This document shows, one piece after another, positions 1-9,030 of a stretch of DNA of 37,642 bases. Position 1 is the stretch's first letter. The number at the start of each line of letters is the position of its first letter. The stretch is from Agrobacterium sp. a22-2 (GTDB lineage Bacteria > Pseudomonadota > Alphaproteobacteria > Rhizobiales > Rhizobiaceae). The DNA lies in the NCBI RefSeq assembly GCF_012276985.1, contig NZ_JAAXMM010000025.1, forward strand, positions 1-37,642, given 5' to 3'. The position numbers and the translations under genes are program-made. Below the pieces are notes generated by a model, which had not been told where the DNA came from, did no database searches, and saw only the letters and a program-made list of their open reading frames with translations.

Positions 1-35
1 GTTAAGGCCCTCCCCACAAGGGGGAGGGCCTTAAC
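1..35. repeat. Perfect 15-bp inverted repeat with 5-nt loop
   Basis: The arms at 1-15 and 21-35 are exact reverse complements around the loop ACAAG. The stem is GC-rich with AT ends. It lies about 200 bp beyond the end of der on the minus strand, at the window edge. It could act as a terminator for a gene to the left or be part of a dispersed rhizobial palindromic repeat; the sequence does not decide. Confidence 0.75.
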
Positions 36-84
36 TCAGCCTGCCCCTCTGCGGATAGAGCCGAGCGGCTTCCACGAGTTTTCT

Positions 85-151
85 CCCCCCTTGTGGTGGG
101 GTGCGGAACGGTCCGCGTAGCGGAGCAATCGATCCTCTGTGAATCGATTGC
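85..151. repeat. GC-rich palindromic intergenic repeat
   Basis: A C-run and G-run pair at about 85-101 is followed by a GCGGA/TCCGC palindrome. A perfect 9-bp inverted repeat comes next, GCAATCGAT at 125-133 and ATCGATTGC at 143-151. This mosaic of short palindromes resembles the RIME/ABC-type intergenic repeats of Rhizobiaceae, and a related-looking unit lies near 13790. It follows the 3' end of der. Family assignment is by general resemblance only. Confidence 0.5.
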
Positions 152-241
152 AGTGACAAACGCCGGCAGGCCAGAGAGGGTCTTATCTTATGCCCCAAAT
201 TGACAAGGAAACCCCTCGTCACAGAGGAGCCCTACCGACAG

Positions 242-1669
242 CTATCGCTTCTTGCGGCGATTTTCGAAGGGGTTGTCCGAGGCCTTCAGATGGATGCGGA
301 TCGGCACGCCGGGCAGCTGGAAATCATTGCGCAAGCCGTTGGTGAGGAAGCGAATATAGGATTCCGGCACCGATTCCGGCCGCGTGCAGGAAATCATGAA
401 GCCCGGCGGGCGGGCCTTGACCTGCGTCATGTATTTCAGCTTCAGCCGGCGGCCGGAGACGGCCGGTGGCGGATGCTGGACCTGCTGGCTTTCCAGCCAC
501 TTGTTCAGTTTCGCAGTCGAGATGCGGCGGTTCCACACCTTGTCCGTGTCGATGATAGACTGCATCAGCCGGTCGAGGCCATAGCCGGTCTGGCCGGCAA
601 TCGGCACGGCGCGGATGCCGCGAGCCTGCGGCAGCAGCCGTTCGGTCTTTTCGCGCAGATCGGCCAGAACGGCCTGGGTGTCTTCGACCAGATCCCACTT
701 GTTGAAGGCGAGTACCGCGGCGCGGCCCTCGCGCATCACCAGGTCGACCAGTTGCAGATCCTGCTTCTCGAAGGGGATGGTGGCGTCAAAGACGATGACC
801 ACCAGTTCGGCAAAGCGGATCGAGCGAAGGCTGTCGGCGACGGAGAGCTTTTCGAGCTTTTCCTGGACGCGGGCCTTCTTGCGCATGCCGGCGGTGTCGA
901 ACATCTTGATGGTGCGGCCGCGCCAATCCCATTCGACGGAAATGCTGTCGCGGGTAATGCCGGCCTCGGGCCCGGTCAACAGCCGGTCCTCGCCGAGGAA
1001 GCGGTTGATCAGCGTCGACTTGCCGGCATTCGGCCGGCCGATGATCGCCACGCGCAACGGTTTGGTGTCGTCATATTCCGGTTCGTGGTCGTCGTCCTCG
1101 ACATCCACATCGGCATCGGCCCGGATGTCGATATCAGTCTGCGCCTCATCGAACTCGGGCGGAAAGGCCCGTTCCTCGCCGATGGCGGCAACGATCGCGT
1201 CGCGCAGGTCGATCATGCCCTGGCCGTGTTCGGCCGAAATCGGGCACGGATCGCCAAGACCGAGCGTGAAGGCATCGTAGAAGCCGCCCTCGGAGCCCTT
1301 GGCTTCGGATTTATTGGCCACCAGCACGACGGGCTTGCCGCGCCGGCGCAGCATGTCGGCCAGCGTTTGGTCGGCAGGCGTCAGGCCGGCCTTGGCATCC
1401 ACCACGAAAAGCGTGACATCCGCCTCGTCGATCGCCGCTTCCGTCTGCAACCACATGCGGCCCTGCAGCGTATCCGGACCTGATTGCTCGAGACCGGCCG
1501 TGTCGATGATGGTGAAACGCAGGTCGATGAGCTTGGCATCGCCCGGGCGACGGTCGCGGGTAACCCCCGGCGTATCGTCGACCAGCGCCAGCTTCTTTCC
1601 GACCAGACGGTTGAAAAGCGTGGACTTGCCGACATTGGGGCGCCCGACGATGGCGACTGTAAAGTTCAT
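242..1669 (-). CDS. der: Ribosome-biogenesis GTPase Der (EngA)
   Basis: Der is an essential tandem GTPase that helps mature the 50S ribosomal subunit in the cytoplasm. The 475-residue product has two complete G domains. P-loops are GRPNVGKST at residues 9-17 and GRPNAGKST at 211-219; the first domain has DTAG near 56 and NKSE at 119, the second DTAG and NKWD. An Asp/Glu-rich linker at about 170-202 separates them, and a basic KH-like C-terminal domain ends in RRKKR. Length and order are standard for the family. The next gene upstream, 38 bp away on the same strand, is a YfgM-like protein, so the two are probably co-transcribed. Long reading frames on the opposite strand here are shadows of its high-GC codons. 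Confidence 0.98.
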   Translation of the reverse strand: MNFTVAIVGRPNVGKSTLFNRLVGKKLALVDDTPGVTRDRRPGDAKLIDLRFTIIDTAGLEQSGPDTLQGRMWLQTEAAIDEADVTLFVVDAKAGLTPADQTLADMLRRRGKPVVLVANKSEAKGSEGGFYDAFTLGLGDPCPISAEHGQGMIDLRDAIVAAIGEERAFPPEFDEAQTDIDIRADADVDVEDDDHEPEYDDTKPLRVAIIGRPNAGKSTLINRFLGEDRLLTGPEAGITRDSISVEWDWRGRTIKMFDTAGMRKKARVQEKLEKLSVADSLRSIRFAELVVIVFDATIPFEKQDLQLVDLVMREGRAAVLAFNKWDLVEDTQAVLADLREKTERLLPQARGIRAVPIAGQTGYGLDRLMQSIIDTDKVWNRRISTAKLNKWLESQQVQHPPPAVSGRRLKLKYMTQVKARPPGFMISCTRPESVPESYIRFLTNGLRNDFQLPGVPIRIHLKASDNPFENRRKKR

Positions 1670-1707
1670 CTACTCTTGTCTTTCTGCCTTGTGCCGCGGG
1701 AGCGCGA

Positions 1708-2379
1708 TCAGGGCGCCTTGCCCGAAGCGGCAATATTGTCGAGCAATGCCTGGGCGCGGTTGGCGACATTGCGCGGCGCCTCGGCATCCTCGGTGATCTG
1801 TTCGAACCATTCGCGAGCCCGCACCATGTCGCCGGCCTTGTAGGCCGAAAGTCCAAGCGCCTCGCGCGCCGAATGGCGCAGGGCATTGAGCGGCGTCGCC
1901 ATGGCTTCCACCTCGGCCGAAACCTGCTCATAGGTGCCGTTGTCGATCAGCAGCCAGGCGGCGCGCATATGCGCCACGTTGCGAACCACGTCCATGACGC
2001 CGCTATCCTTGCCGATCGCCGAGAAGGCGGCAATCGCGCCGGCCGTATCGCCCTTTTCGGCCATGACCGTCGCGGCGCGCATGCGGGCCAGCACCGGATA
2101 GGCGCCATGGCCTTCCTTCTCCAGCACGGCAAGAACCGCCAGCGCATCGTCGCTCTTGCCCTCGTTGGCAAGCTTCAAGGCCGTCAGGAACCGGTCGCCG
2201 GAGACCGAAGCCCGGCCCTCGCGCCAATATTCATAACCGCGATAGCCGGCCGTGCCGACCACGATCAGCACGGCAACGCCGATGATAATCAGACCGAACC
2301 GCTTCCATATGGTCTGGATCTGTTCGGAGCGAAGCTCTTCATTGACTTCGCGAATAAAGCTGTCGTTGTTGTCAACCAT
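1708..2379 (-). CDS. YfgM-like single-pass membrane protein with TPR-like repeats
   Basis: The 223-residue product has a short cytoplasmic N terminus, one transmembrane helix at about 28-46 and a helical periplasmic part rich in Ala and Leu, with TPR-type signatures (ALKLANEGKSDDALAVL and similar). This is the layout of the tetratricopeptide-like YfgM family (TPR_21). In E. coli, yfgM is also found upstream of der, with bamB between them; here bamB is absent and der follows after 38 bp. YfgM is linked to periplasmic chaperone traffic and the Sec translocon, so a role in envelope protein folding is inferred. The ATG at 2379 gives the charged N terminus MVDNNDSF typical of the family. Confidence 0.85.
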   Translation of the reverse strand: MVDNNDSFIREVNEELRSEQIQTIWKRFGLIIIGVAVLIVVGTAGYRGYEYWREGRASVSGDRFLTALKLANEGKSDDALAVLAVLEKEGHGAYPVLARMRAATVMAEKGDTAGAIAAFSAIGKDSGVMDVVRNVAHMRAAWLLIDNGTYEQVSAEVEAMATPLNALRHSAREALGLSAYKAGDMVRAREWFEQITEDAEAPRNVANRAQALLDNIAASGKAP

Positions 2380-2503
2380 GTCTATTTCCGGAGGTCCGGC
2401 CTTTTTAAGCGGATGTCATGCGTGAGCGGCCTTCTACCCCATTTTTCAGCCGTTGTAAGGGGTAGCCGGTCATTTCACCGTCATTGGCCCAATATGGTGG
2501 TGT

Positions 2504-3091
2504 TTACGAGGCCAGCATCGGCAGCGGGGCGACGCCGATCAGCCATTCATGCAGCTTCCAGATGAAGGCCGCCCAGACCAGCGTGCCGACCACCACCGCG
2601 ATCAGATCATAGCGTCCCGAAACGAACGGACGCAGCACCACTTCGCCGGCCTTCTGGCGGCGCTTCAGCACGATCCTGAGGATCACGCCCCAGGCGAGAA
2701 ACGAGGTAAACAGTAGGACCGAGCGCAGATCGCCGTTGGACAGCAGATGCGCCAGCGCCCAGATCTTGACGGACAGAACCATGGGATGTTTGGTCTTGGC
2801 GGCGATATGTCCGGCCGGGATCACCCCGGCGACCAGACAGATCATCGCAAGCAGCATCAGCGTGACGCTCAGATGGGCCATGCCGGCCGGCGGATACCAG
2901 AGATCGATGACCGGCGCGATGCTCCAGCCATAAATCAGCACAACAAGCGAAACCACGCTCAGCACCGAATAGGCGCCCTTCCAGCCCTGCTCGCCGAGCC
3001 TGGCGATCATCGCCGCGCGAAACCCGGGGGCCACCACGCGGATCAGGTGCGTGCCGAGAAAGAGTGCGATCCCGATGATCAGAACTGTCAT
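2504..3091 (-). CDS. NnrU-family integral membrane protein
   Basis: The 195-residue hydrophobic product begins MTVLIIGIALFLGTHLIRVV and has about five or six membrane helices. The early His in the first helix and the HPMVLSVKIWALAHLLSNGD segment match the NnrU family. NnrU proteins are found near nitric-oxide/nitrite reduction genes in some Rhodobacter strains, but most homologues lie elsewhere and have no proven function. The start at 3091 is chosen over an upstream-extended frame because the extra 40 residues are not membrane-like and overlap the upstream region of the divergent deacetylase gene. There are no denitrification genes nearby, so nitrogen-oxide metabolism should not be assumed. 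Confidence 0.85.
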   Translation of the reverse strand: MTVLIIGIALFLGTHLIRVVAPGFRAAMIARLGEQGWKGAYSVLSVVSLVVLIYGWSIAPVIDLWYPPAGMAHLSVTLMLLAMICLVAGVIPAGHIAAKTKHPMVLSVKIWALAHLLSNGDLRSVLLFTSFLAWGVILRIVLKRRQKAGEVVLRPFVSGRYDLIAVVVGTLVWAAFIWKLHEWLIGVAPLPMLAS

Positions 3092-3219
3092 TGTGAAAGA
3101 TCCCGTCCGTTGAATTGGTCTACCCATGCCATAAGGCCGAAGGCTGCCAATTACCAGCGCGTTCAAAGCTTCGCCGCATTTCGATGACAGGAAACCCGCT
3201 TGTTGATGCAAGGCTTGTC

Positions 3220-4224
3220 ATGTTTCGTACCGCTTTTCTGCTCTCGCTGCCCTTGGCCCTCGCTCTGTCTCCAATGACGGGCGCCCAAGCCGAGCCGGCT
3301 GACGGCAGGCCGAAGCAGATGCTGATCGTCTCCTTCGACGGCGTGGCCGACAACCGGCTCTGGGTGAAAAGCCGCGACATCGCCCGCCGCTCCAATGCCC
3401 ATTTTACCTACTTCCTGTCCTGCGCCCATCTCATCCCGCGCGCCGACGCCAGGACCTATCAGGCGCCGGGACAGAAACCCGGCCGCTCCAATGTCGGCTT
3501 TGCGCCCGACCAGCAGGATGTGGCGGTGCGGCTCGACCAGATCTGGCAGGCCCATCTGGAAGGCCACGAGATCGGCAACCACACCTGCGGCCATTTCGAC
3601 GGCAGGGACTGGTCGAAGGCCGACTGGCTGGAGGAGTTCAAAAACTTCGACCGGGTCGTCGAGAATGCCTGGACGGCCAATGGCGTCGGTGACAAGGAAC
3701 CGCAGGGCTGGGCCGATTTCGTCAGACGGGACATCCGCGGCATGCGCGCGCCCTATCTGTCGGAAACGCCTGATCTGGTCGAGGCCGAAAAGGCGGCAGG
3801 CTTTGCCTATGACGCAAGCCCGGTGGCCCGCGGCCCGCAGTATCCCGAAGAAGACGGCCGCCTGGCACGCTTCGGCCTGCCGCTGATCCCCGAAGGTCCG
3901 AACCAGCGTCGCATCGTCGGCATGGACTATAATCTGTTCGTGCGCCATTCGGCCGGCCTCGACCATCCCTCGCGCTCCGCCGAATTCGAAGAGCGCGCCT
4001 ATCAAGCCTTCCGTGCGGCCTTCGACACTCAATATGACGGCGAACGCCTGCCGCTGCAGCTCGGTTTCCATTTCGTCGAAATGAACGGCGGCGCCTATTG
4101 GCGCGCCATGGAGCGGCTGGTGACCGAAGTCTGCCCGCGCCCCGACGTCGCCTGCGTGACGTATTCGCAGGCGCTGGAGATGAGCCGCGACCGGCAGGCG
4201 GTTGCGAGAGCCTCGGGGCTTTAG
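3220..4224 (+). CDS. Secreted polysaccharide deacetylase (NodB-homology) family protein
   Basis: The 334-residue product begins with a Sec signal peptide (hydrophobic residues about 4-20, likely cleavage after GAQA). Three NodB-type motifs are visible: SFDG around Asp40, HTCGH with metal-binding-type His121 and His125, and RAPY at 176-179. Motif 1 normally reads TFDDG; here the second Asp is replaced by Gly (FDGVAD), so metal binding or catalysis may differ. The expected activity is removal of acyl groups from a polysaccharide or peptidoglycan in the periplasm, but the substrate is unknown. Start 3220 is preferred because it places the signal peptide at the N terminus. It converges with bacA across a shared hairpin terminator. 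Confidence 0.88.
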   Translation: MFRTAFLLSLPLALALSPMTGAQAEPADGRPKQMLIVSFDGVADNRLWVKSRDIARRSNAHFTYFLSCAHLIPRADARTYQAPGQKPGRSNVGFAPDQQDVAVRLDQIWQAHLEGHEIGNHTCGHFDGRDWSKADWLEEFKNFDRVVENAWTANGVGDKEPQGWADFVRRDIRGMRAPYLSETPDLVEAEKAAGFAYDASPVARGPQYPEEDGRLARFGLPLIPEGPNQRRIVGMDYNLFVRHSAGLDHPSRSAEFEERAYQAFRAAFDTQYDGERLPLQLGFHFVEMNGGAYWRAMERLVTEVCPRPDVACVTYSQALEMSRDRQAVARASGL

Positions 4225-4253
4225 GCGTCCCTCTACCGGTTCCCAAAAACGCA

Positions 4254-4281
4254 AACCGCGCCGGAGCGATCCGGCGCGGTT
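4254..4281. terminator. Bidirectional hairpin between deacetylase gene and bacA
   Basis: The arms AACCGCGCCGGA (4254-4265) and TCCGGCGCGGTT (4270-4281) are exact complements with a GCGA tetraloop. It lies between two convergent genes, and A/T-rich bases flank it on both sides, so it can serve both strands. Confidence 0.85.
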
Positions 4282-4308
4282 AAATCGTTATACATCAAAG
4301 GCGATGGC

Positions 4309-5586
4309 TTAAGGCTTGTCCGCCTCAAGCTCTCCACCCTCGGCCTCACGCTCCAGATACCGCTGGTCGATCTCCGGCAAAGGCTCATTGTCGATGGCCG
4401 CCTCAAAGGCTCGCAGACGTTTGTGGATCGACAGGAGTTCGACGATCGTCGGCCAGACATTGACCAGGTACTGGAACGAATTGCTGACCTGACCGAAGGC
4501 GGTCGCAATCTGCTGATAGATACCGTAGGTGATTTTCACCGCGACGATGGTCGGCACCAGCATGAAGATCAGGAACAGCGCATCGGCCTGGCCGTAGAAG
4601 GAGCGGGCCAGGTTGAAATAGGTGTAGTGGAAATAGAGGCGGAAATAGTTGCGCCGAACATTGGTGAACAGTTCGACCACCGTCAGAGGCTGGGCGCGGT
4701 CGGCGTGGTCCTCGCCATAGACCAGTTCCTTGCGATAGGCCGCCTCAACGCGCTGATTGCGGAATTCCAGGCCCGGAAGCTTGATGCCGACCACGGCGAG
4801 AAGGAAGGTTCCGAACACCGACCAGATGAGCGCCAGCCAGAACAGGCTGTGCGGAACGGCGCCGATGATCGGCAATTCGGTGACATAGGACGACAGGACG
4901 AACAGGATCGGCAGGAAGGCGATCAGGTTCATAACCGCATCGATCAGGCTGACGCCGAGCCCTTCGAAGGTCGAGGCAAACCGCATGGTGTCTTCCTGGA
5001 CACGCTGCGAGGCGCCCTCGATGTGACGAACCTTCTGCCACTTCGACATGTAATAATCGTTCATCGCGGTGCGCCAGCGGAAGATGTAGTGACTGACGAA
5101 GAAGCGGACGATGACGAAGACCGCGACGTTCAGGAAGGCGATGCTCCAGAAGGTGATCATCAGACTGTAGAAGTCCCAGGTCGTGATCCCCGGTTTGCCG
5201 GTGAGGGCATTCTGCAGAAGGTCGCCGAAGGGCCGACGCCAGTTGTTCAAAAGCACCGAGACCTGCACATCGAAATAGGTCGTGAAGATAATGAAGAACG
5301 TGCCCCAGATCGCCCAGGTCCGCCAGGGGTGATCCTTGGCGTAGAATTGCCAGAACAGGCCGAAGGCAGCCGCCCAGACGCTCACATAGATGGTGAACCA
5401 CAGATAATCTCTGGTCAGGAAGAAGGTGAGGTTGATCACCGGCTCGGCATCGGCCGGCGTGGGCGGAAGTCCGATGGCTGTCCCCATCTGCTCGCCGAAG
5501 AGATACCAGACGAGAACAGAAAGAAGGACCCAGACAGCGAAAGAGGAAAAGAAGAGTTTCGGTTTGGGAAAGAAGGACTGGAACAC
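4309..5586 (-). CDS. bacA: BacA/SbmA peptide-antibiotic transporter
   Basis: The 425-residue inner-membrane protein matches the SbmA/BacA family in length and character. It opens MFQSFFPKPKLFFSSFAVW, has seven or eight hydrophobic helices, and contains family-typical stretches such as WRTAMNDYYMSKWQ, EGASQRVQEDTMRF and the NSFQYLVNVWPTIVEL segment near the C terminus. BacA/SbmA proteins import proline-rich and other antimicrobial peptides using the proton gradient. In Sinorhizobium and Brucella BacA is needed for chronic infection, and in legume nodules it protects bacteria against plant NCR peptides. It also affects very-long-chain lipid A. Length and lack of a nucleotide-binding domain separate it from the longer ATP-linked BclA type. 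The gene is monocistronic here, with a hairpin terminator just after the stop codon. Confidence 0.95.
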   Translation of the reverse strand: MFQSFFPKPKLFFSSFAVWVLLSVLVWYLFGEQMGTAIGLPPTPADAEPVINLTFFLTRDYLWFTIYVSVWAAAFGLFWQFYAKDHPWRTWAIWGTFFIIFTTYFDVQVSVLLNNWRRPFGDLLQNALTGKPGITTWDFYSLMITFWSIAFLNVAVFVIVRFFVSHYIFRWRTAMNDYYMSKWQKVRHIEGASQRVQEDTMRFASTFEGLGVSLIDAVMNLIAFLPILFVLSSYVTELPIIGAVPHSLFWLALIWSVFGTFLLAVVGIKLPGLEFRNQRVEAAYRKELVYGEDHADRAQPLTVVELFTNVRRNYFRLYFHYTYFNLARSFYGQADALFLIFMLVPTIVAVKITYGIYQQIATAFGQVSNSFQYLVNVWPTIVELLSIHKRLRAFEAAIDNEPLPEIDQRYLEREAEGGELEADKP

Positions 5587-5713
5587 GGAAGCGGACTTTC
5601 CTGACTGGAGTGTTCTGAAGAGGTCGAAACACCTGTTGCCGGGAAACTATGGCAGTTCCATGGGGCGGGCAATGGTCATCCGCGAGTGTTACACAATTGT
5701 AACCACAGCAATA

Positions 5714-6895
5714 TCAGCCGATGCGACGATAGACCGGCAGGACCAGGAGAGCGCAGGCAACCAGGGCGAGTGCTGCGAGCATCGTCGGCCCGGTGAAGCT
5801 GCCGCTCTTCTCCGCAAGCCAGCCCGCCACCAAGGGTCCGGCAATCTGGCCGACCCCGAAGGCGGCCGTCATGAAGGCCAGCGCCCGGCGCGGGCTTTGC
5901 GGCGACAGGGTCCGGCCGATGCGCAGACCATAGGCAGTGATCATGATGAACGTGGCGCCAAGGCTTGCCCCGCCGATGAGCGGCGCATAGGGAAACGGCA
6001 GAAGCACCGTCGCCAGCACGCCCGCCGCCTCGACCAGCAGGCCCGCGACATAGACGCCGGCAAGGCCGACGCGCAGCATGACGGGCCGCCAGACAAAGAT
6101 CGACACGGCCGCCGTGCAGCCGGTCAGGAACCAGGTCAGGAATTCGATCGTCTGCCCCGCCTGCCCCAACCGCGCCATGGCGACGATGAAGGTGGCGGTG
6201 ATGACATAGCCGAAGCCGAACAATCCGTAGGACAGGGTGACCAGCGCCAAGGGCTTGCGCCAGGTGAGCGGTGGCTCGCTGTCCGTCTGTCCGGCCCGCG
6301 CCTGCGCTGCCGGCAACAGCAGCCACACCACCAGAAAGGCCGCAATGCTTAAACCCGCGCCGGCGAACCAGTCGATCCGGAAGCTGGTCGCCGCGCCGGC
6401 TTCAAGCCCGCCGATCAGCATGACCATCAGCGACGAAGCGGCAATGCCGAGGCCGACCCCACCGAAATGGGCCGACTGCACATGATCGCTGCCGCGCGCG
6501 GCGGCATGACCGAGCACGATCGACGAGGTGAAGATCATCGCGAAGGCGCTGGCAAGACCGGCTACGAAGCGGATGATGACGAAGGCGATAACGCTGCTGG
6601 AGAGCCCCATGGCGGCCAGCGCCAGGGCGGTGGTCAAGAGCGCCCCGAGCGCCACCAGCCGCTCTCGCCCGGCCGCCCAGCCATAGGCGCCGAGCACGGC
6701 CCCGGCCAGATAACCCGCAAAATTGCCGGCCGCGATCAGCCCGGCATCGGCCGAGGACAGCCCGAGCCCGGTCATCATGGCCGGCAGGATCGGCGTAAAC
6801 GAAAACCGCCCGAAACCCATGGCTGCCGCCATGGCAATCGCGCCGGCGAATGCCGTTTTCATCAGGCTGATCTGGTCCGAATGTCCTTTGCTCAT
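5714..6895 (-). CDS. YbfB/YjiJ-family MFS transporter
   Basis: The roughly 393-residue product has about 12 membrane helices and the feature GFGRFSFTPILPAMM in the first helix, characteristic of the YbfB/YjiJ group of the major facilitator superfamily. The two halves are joined by a loop near the EPPLTWRKPLA segment. Substrate is unknown. ATG 6895 is used here; TTG 6919 or ATG 6862 are also possible, and none has a strong ribosome-binding site. It lies between bacA and map on the same strand with gaps on both sides, so it is probably transcribed alone. Confidence 0.85.
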   Translation of the reverse strand: MSKGHSDQISLMKTAFAGAIAMAAAMGFGRFSFTPILPAMMTGLGLSSADAGLIAAGNFAGYLAGAVLGAYGWAAGRERLVALGALLTTALALAAMGLSSSVIAFVIIRFVAGLASAFAMIFTSSIVLGHAAARGSDHVQSAHFGGVGLGIAASSLMVMLIGGLEAGAATSFRIDWFAGAGLSIAAFLVVWLLLPAAQARAGQTDSEPPLTWRKPLALVTLSYGLFGFGYVITATFIVAMARLGQAGQTIEFLTWFLTGCTAAVSIFVWRPVMLRVGLAGVYVAGLLVEAAGVLATVLLPFPYAPLIGGASLGATFIMITAYGLRIGRTLSPQSPRRALAFMTAAFGVGQIAGPLVAGWLAEKSGSFTGPTMLAALALVACALLVLPVYRRIG

Positions 6896-6975
6896 CGCCG
6901 GCTTATTGCATTGCGTCAATTGACCGACAAATCAGAAATTTTCATGGGACGTTCAATGGGGCGACGAGCGACGGC

Positions 6976-7728
6976 TCACTCCGCCATCGTCAGGATCAGC
7001 GGACCGTTTTTCGTCACCACCAGCGTGTGCTCGAACTGCACGGTCGGGGCGCGCGGCTCGCTGAACAGCGTCCAGGCATCCTTGTCCCCATCCTCGGCCC
7101 AATGGCCGCCGAGCGACAGGAAGGGTTCGACGGTGAAGACCAGGCCTTCTTCCATGATGCGGGTTTCGTCCGGATCCGGCCAGGTGGACAATTCCTTCGG
7201 TTCTTCGTGCAGCGAACGGCCGACACCGTGGCTGGCCAGATTGGTGATCAGCGTATAGCGGTTCTTGGCGGCGAACTTGCCGATCGCATTGCCGATATTG
7301 GCCATCGGCTGGCCGGTGCGGACCTGGTTGAGACCGACCCACAGCGCCCGCTTGCCGTCACGGCACAGCCGCTCGATCTTCGTCGTCACCGGCGGCACGA
7401 TGAAGGACGAGCCGGTATCGCCGAAATAGCCATCCTTCTCCGCCGACACGTCGATATTGACCAGGTCGCCGGCGGCAATCACCCGCGGGCCGGGAATGCC
7501 GTGCGCCACTTCCTCGTTGACGCTGATGCAGGTGGCGCCGGGAAACTGGTAGCAGAGTTCGGGCGCCGACCGCGCGCCGGCATCCTCCAGCACCTTGCGG
7601 CCGATCAGGTCCAGCTCGGCCGTGGTAATGCCCGGTTCCAGCGCTGCCGCCATGGTTTTCACCGCCAGCCCGCACAGCCGGCCGACCTCTTTCAGCTTGG
7701 TGAGATCTTCGTCGCTCGAAACAATCAT
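6976..7728 (-). CDS. map: Methionine aminopeptidase, type I
   Basis: This enzyme removes the initiator methionine from nascent proteins using a two-metal active site. All ligands are visible in the 250-residue product: Asp93 (NIDVS), Asp104 (GDTGSS), His167 (ASHGVG), Glu201 (TVEPF) and Glu233 (QFEHT), with substrate-side His76 (VAHGIPG) and His174. The length fits a catalytic core without the N-terminal zinc-finger extension of some type I enzymes. Many alphaproteobacteria carry more than one map copy, so this need not be the only one. The LLM oxidoreductase gene lies upstream on the same strand. Confidence 0.95.
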   Translation of the reverse strand: MIVSSDEDLTKLKEVGRLCGLAVKTMAAALEPGITTAELDLIGRKVLEDAGARSAPELCYQFPGATCISVNEEVAHGIPGPRVIAAGDLVNIDVSAEKDGYFGDTGSSFIVPPVTTKIERLCRDGKRALWVGLNQVRTGQPMANIGNAIGKFAAKNRYTLITNLASHGVGRSLHEEPKELSTWPDPDETRIMEEGLVFTVEPFLSLGGHWAEDGDKDAWTLFSEPRAPTVQFEHTLVVTKNGPLILTMAE

Positions 7729-7789
7729 CTGCTTTTCTTCCGCGTCCAGCCTGGTTGCCGCGCGCTTCCTCGGGTCGTTGCGGCGTGGC

Positions 7790-8836
7790 TTACGCGCCCG
7801 TTTCCTGATGCGTCAACGCCTTTCTGACCAGCGGCGCGACTTTTGTGCCGTAGAGTTCGATGCCGCGCATGATCTCGGCATGTGGCATCGGGCCGATCGC
7901 CATCTGCAGCAGGAAGCGGTCATTGCCGAAGATCTTGTGATGGGCGACGATCTTTTCGGCGACCGTTTCCGGGTCGCCCAGGAAGATCGCGCCATCGGCT
8001 GCCCGCGACTGGTCGAAATGCTGGCGGTTGGTCGGCCCCCAGCCGCGCTCACGGCCGATGCGGTTCATCACCTCCGCCTGCGGGCCATAGAACACGTCGG
8101 CCGCCTTTTCCGTCGTATCGGCGATGAAGCCGTGCACGTTGATGCTGGTCTTCAGCGTCGCCGGATCGTGGCCGGCCCGCTTGGCGCTTTCGCGGTAGAG
8201 GTTGAACAGCGGCGCAAAACGATGCGGCTGGCCGCCGATAATGGCCAGCGCCAGGGGCAGGCCGAGCACGCCGGCCCGCGCCACCGATTGCGGCGTACCG
8301 CCGACGGCGATCCACAGCGGCAGCAGGTCCTGCAGCGGCCGCGGATAGACGCCGCGCCCTGATATCGGCGCCCGGGTTTCACCCGACCAGTTGACGATCT
8401 CGTTCTGCCGGACCGCCAGCAGCAGGTCGAGCTTTTCCGCAAACAGCGTGTCGTAATCGTCAAGGTCGTAACCGAACAGCGGGAAGGACTCGATGAACGA
8501 ACCGCGTCCCGCCATGATTTCGGCCCGGCCGCCGGACAGGAGGTCGACGATGGCGAACTGCTGGAAGACCCGCACCGGATCGTCCGAGCTCAGCACCGTG
8601 ACGGCGCTGGTCAGGCGGATATTCTTGGTCTTGACGGCGGCGGCCGCCAGAATGGTCGAGGGCGAGGAGGCCATGTAATCCGGCCGGTGATGTTCGCCGA
8701 GACCGAAGACATCAAGCCCGACCTGATCGGCAAGCTCGATCTCCTCCAGCAGATCCTTCACCCGCCGCGCCGCCTCGGCACCCTTGTTGACGGCATTCGG
8801 ATCGACATCCGCGAAGGTATAAAGGCCGAGTTCCAT
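7790..8836 (-). CDS. LLM-class flavin-dependent oxidoreductase
   Basis: The 348-residue product is a luciferase-like TIM-barrel protein expected to use FMN or F420; FMN is more likely in this host. It starts MELGLYTFADV and contains the family strings GLGEHHRPDY, NIRLTSAVTVLSSDDPVRVFQQ and GRAEIMAGRG, then the C-terminal FLGDPETVAEKI typical of bacterial luciferase-like monooxygenases. The substrate cannot be told. ATG 8836 is preferred; an in-frame GTG ten codons upstream is possible. It is upstream of map on the same strand with about 60 bp between them. Confidence 0.9.
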   Translation of the reverse strand: MELGLYTFADVDPNAVNKGAEAARRVKDLLEEIELADQVGLDVFGLGEHHRPDYMASSPSTILAAAAVKTKNIRLTSAVTVLSSDDPVRVFQQFAIVDLLSGGRAEIMAGRGSFIESFPLFGYDLDDYDTLFAEKLDLLLAVRQNEIVNWSGETRAPISGRGVYPRPLQDLLPLWIAVGGTPQSVARAGVLGLPLALAIIGGQPHRFAPLFNLYRESAKRAGHDPATLKTSINVHGFIADTTEKAADVFYGPQAEVMNRIGRERGWGPTNRQHFDQSRAADGAIFLGDPETVAEKIVAHHKIFGNDRFLLQMAIGPMPHAEIMRGIELYGTKVAPLVRKALTHQETGA

Positions 8837-9030
8837 GATTACTGTCCCGTTGATGTTTATCCTCACAGATAAGGTGAGCCCGATCCCGGCGCAAACCGGA
8901 AATCGGTGACGGAGTGTTCAGGGGATGCGTTGAATCGATACGTGAAGAGCGCCTATTTCGAACCGCAAATCAACGGCTTGACGGCAAAAGCGGATTCAGA
9001 TCGGCAGCGCGTTGAATCGAAATGGCAGGA

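Noticed and set aside
200..1483. Open frame of 427 codons on the plus strand opposite der
   Set aside because: It is the antisense shadow of der; its composition (His, Gln, Gly, Asp-rich) is that of a reverse frame in high-GC DNA and it shows no family motif.
2504..3091. NnrU as evidence of a denitrification locus
   Set aside because: No nir, nor or nos genes are present in the window, and the family is common outside denitrifiers.
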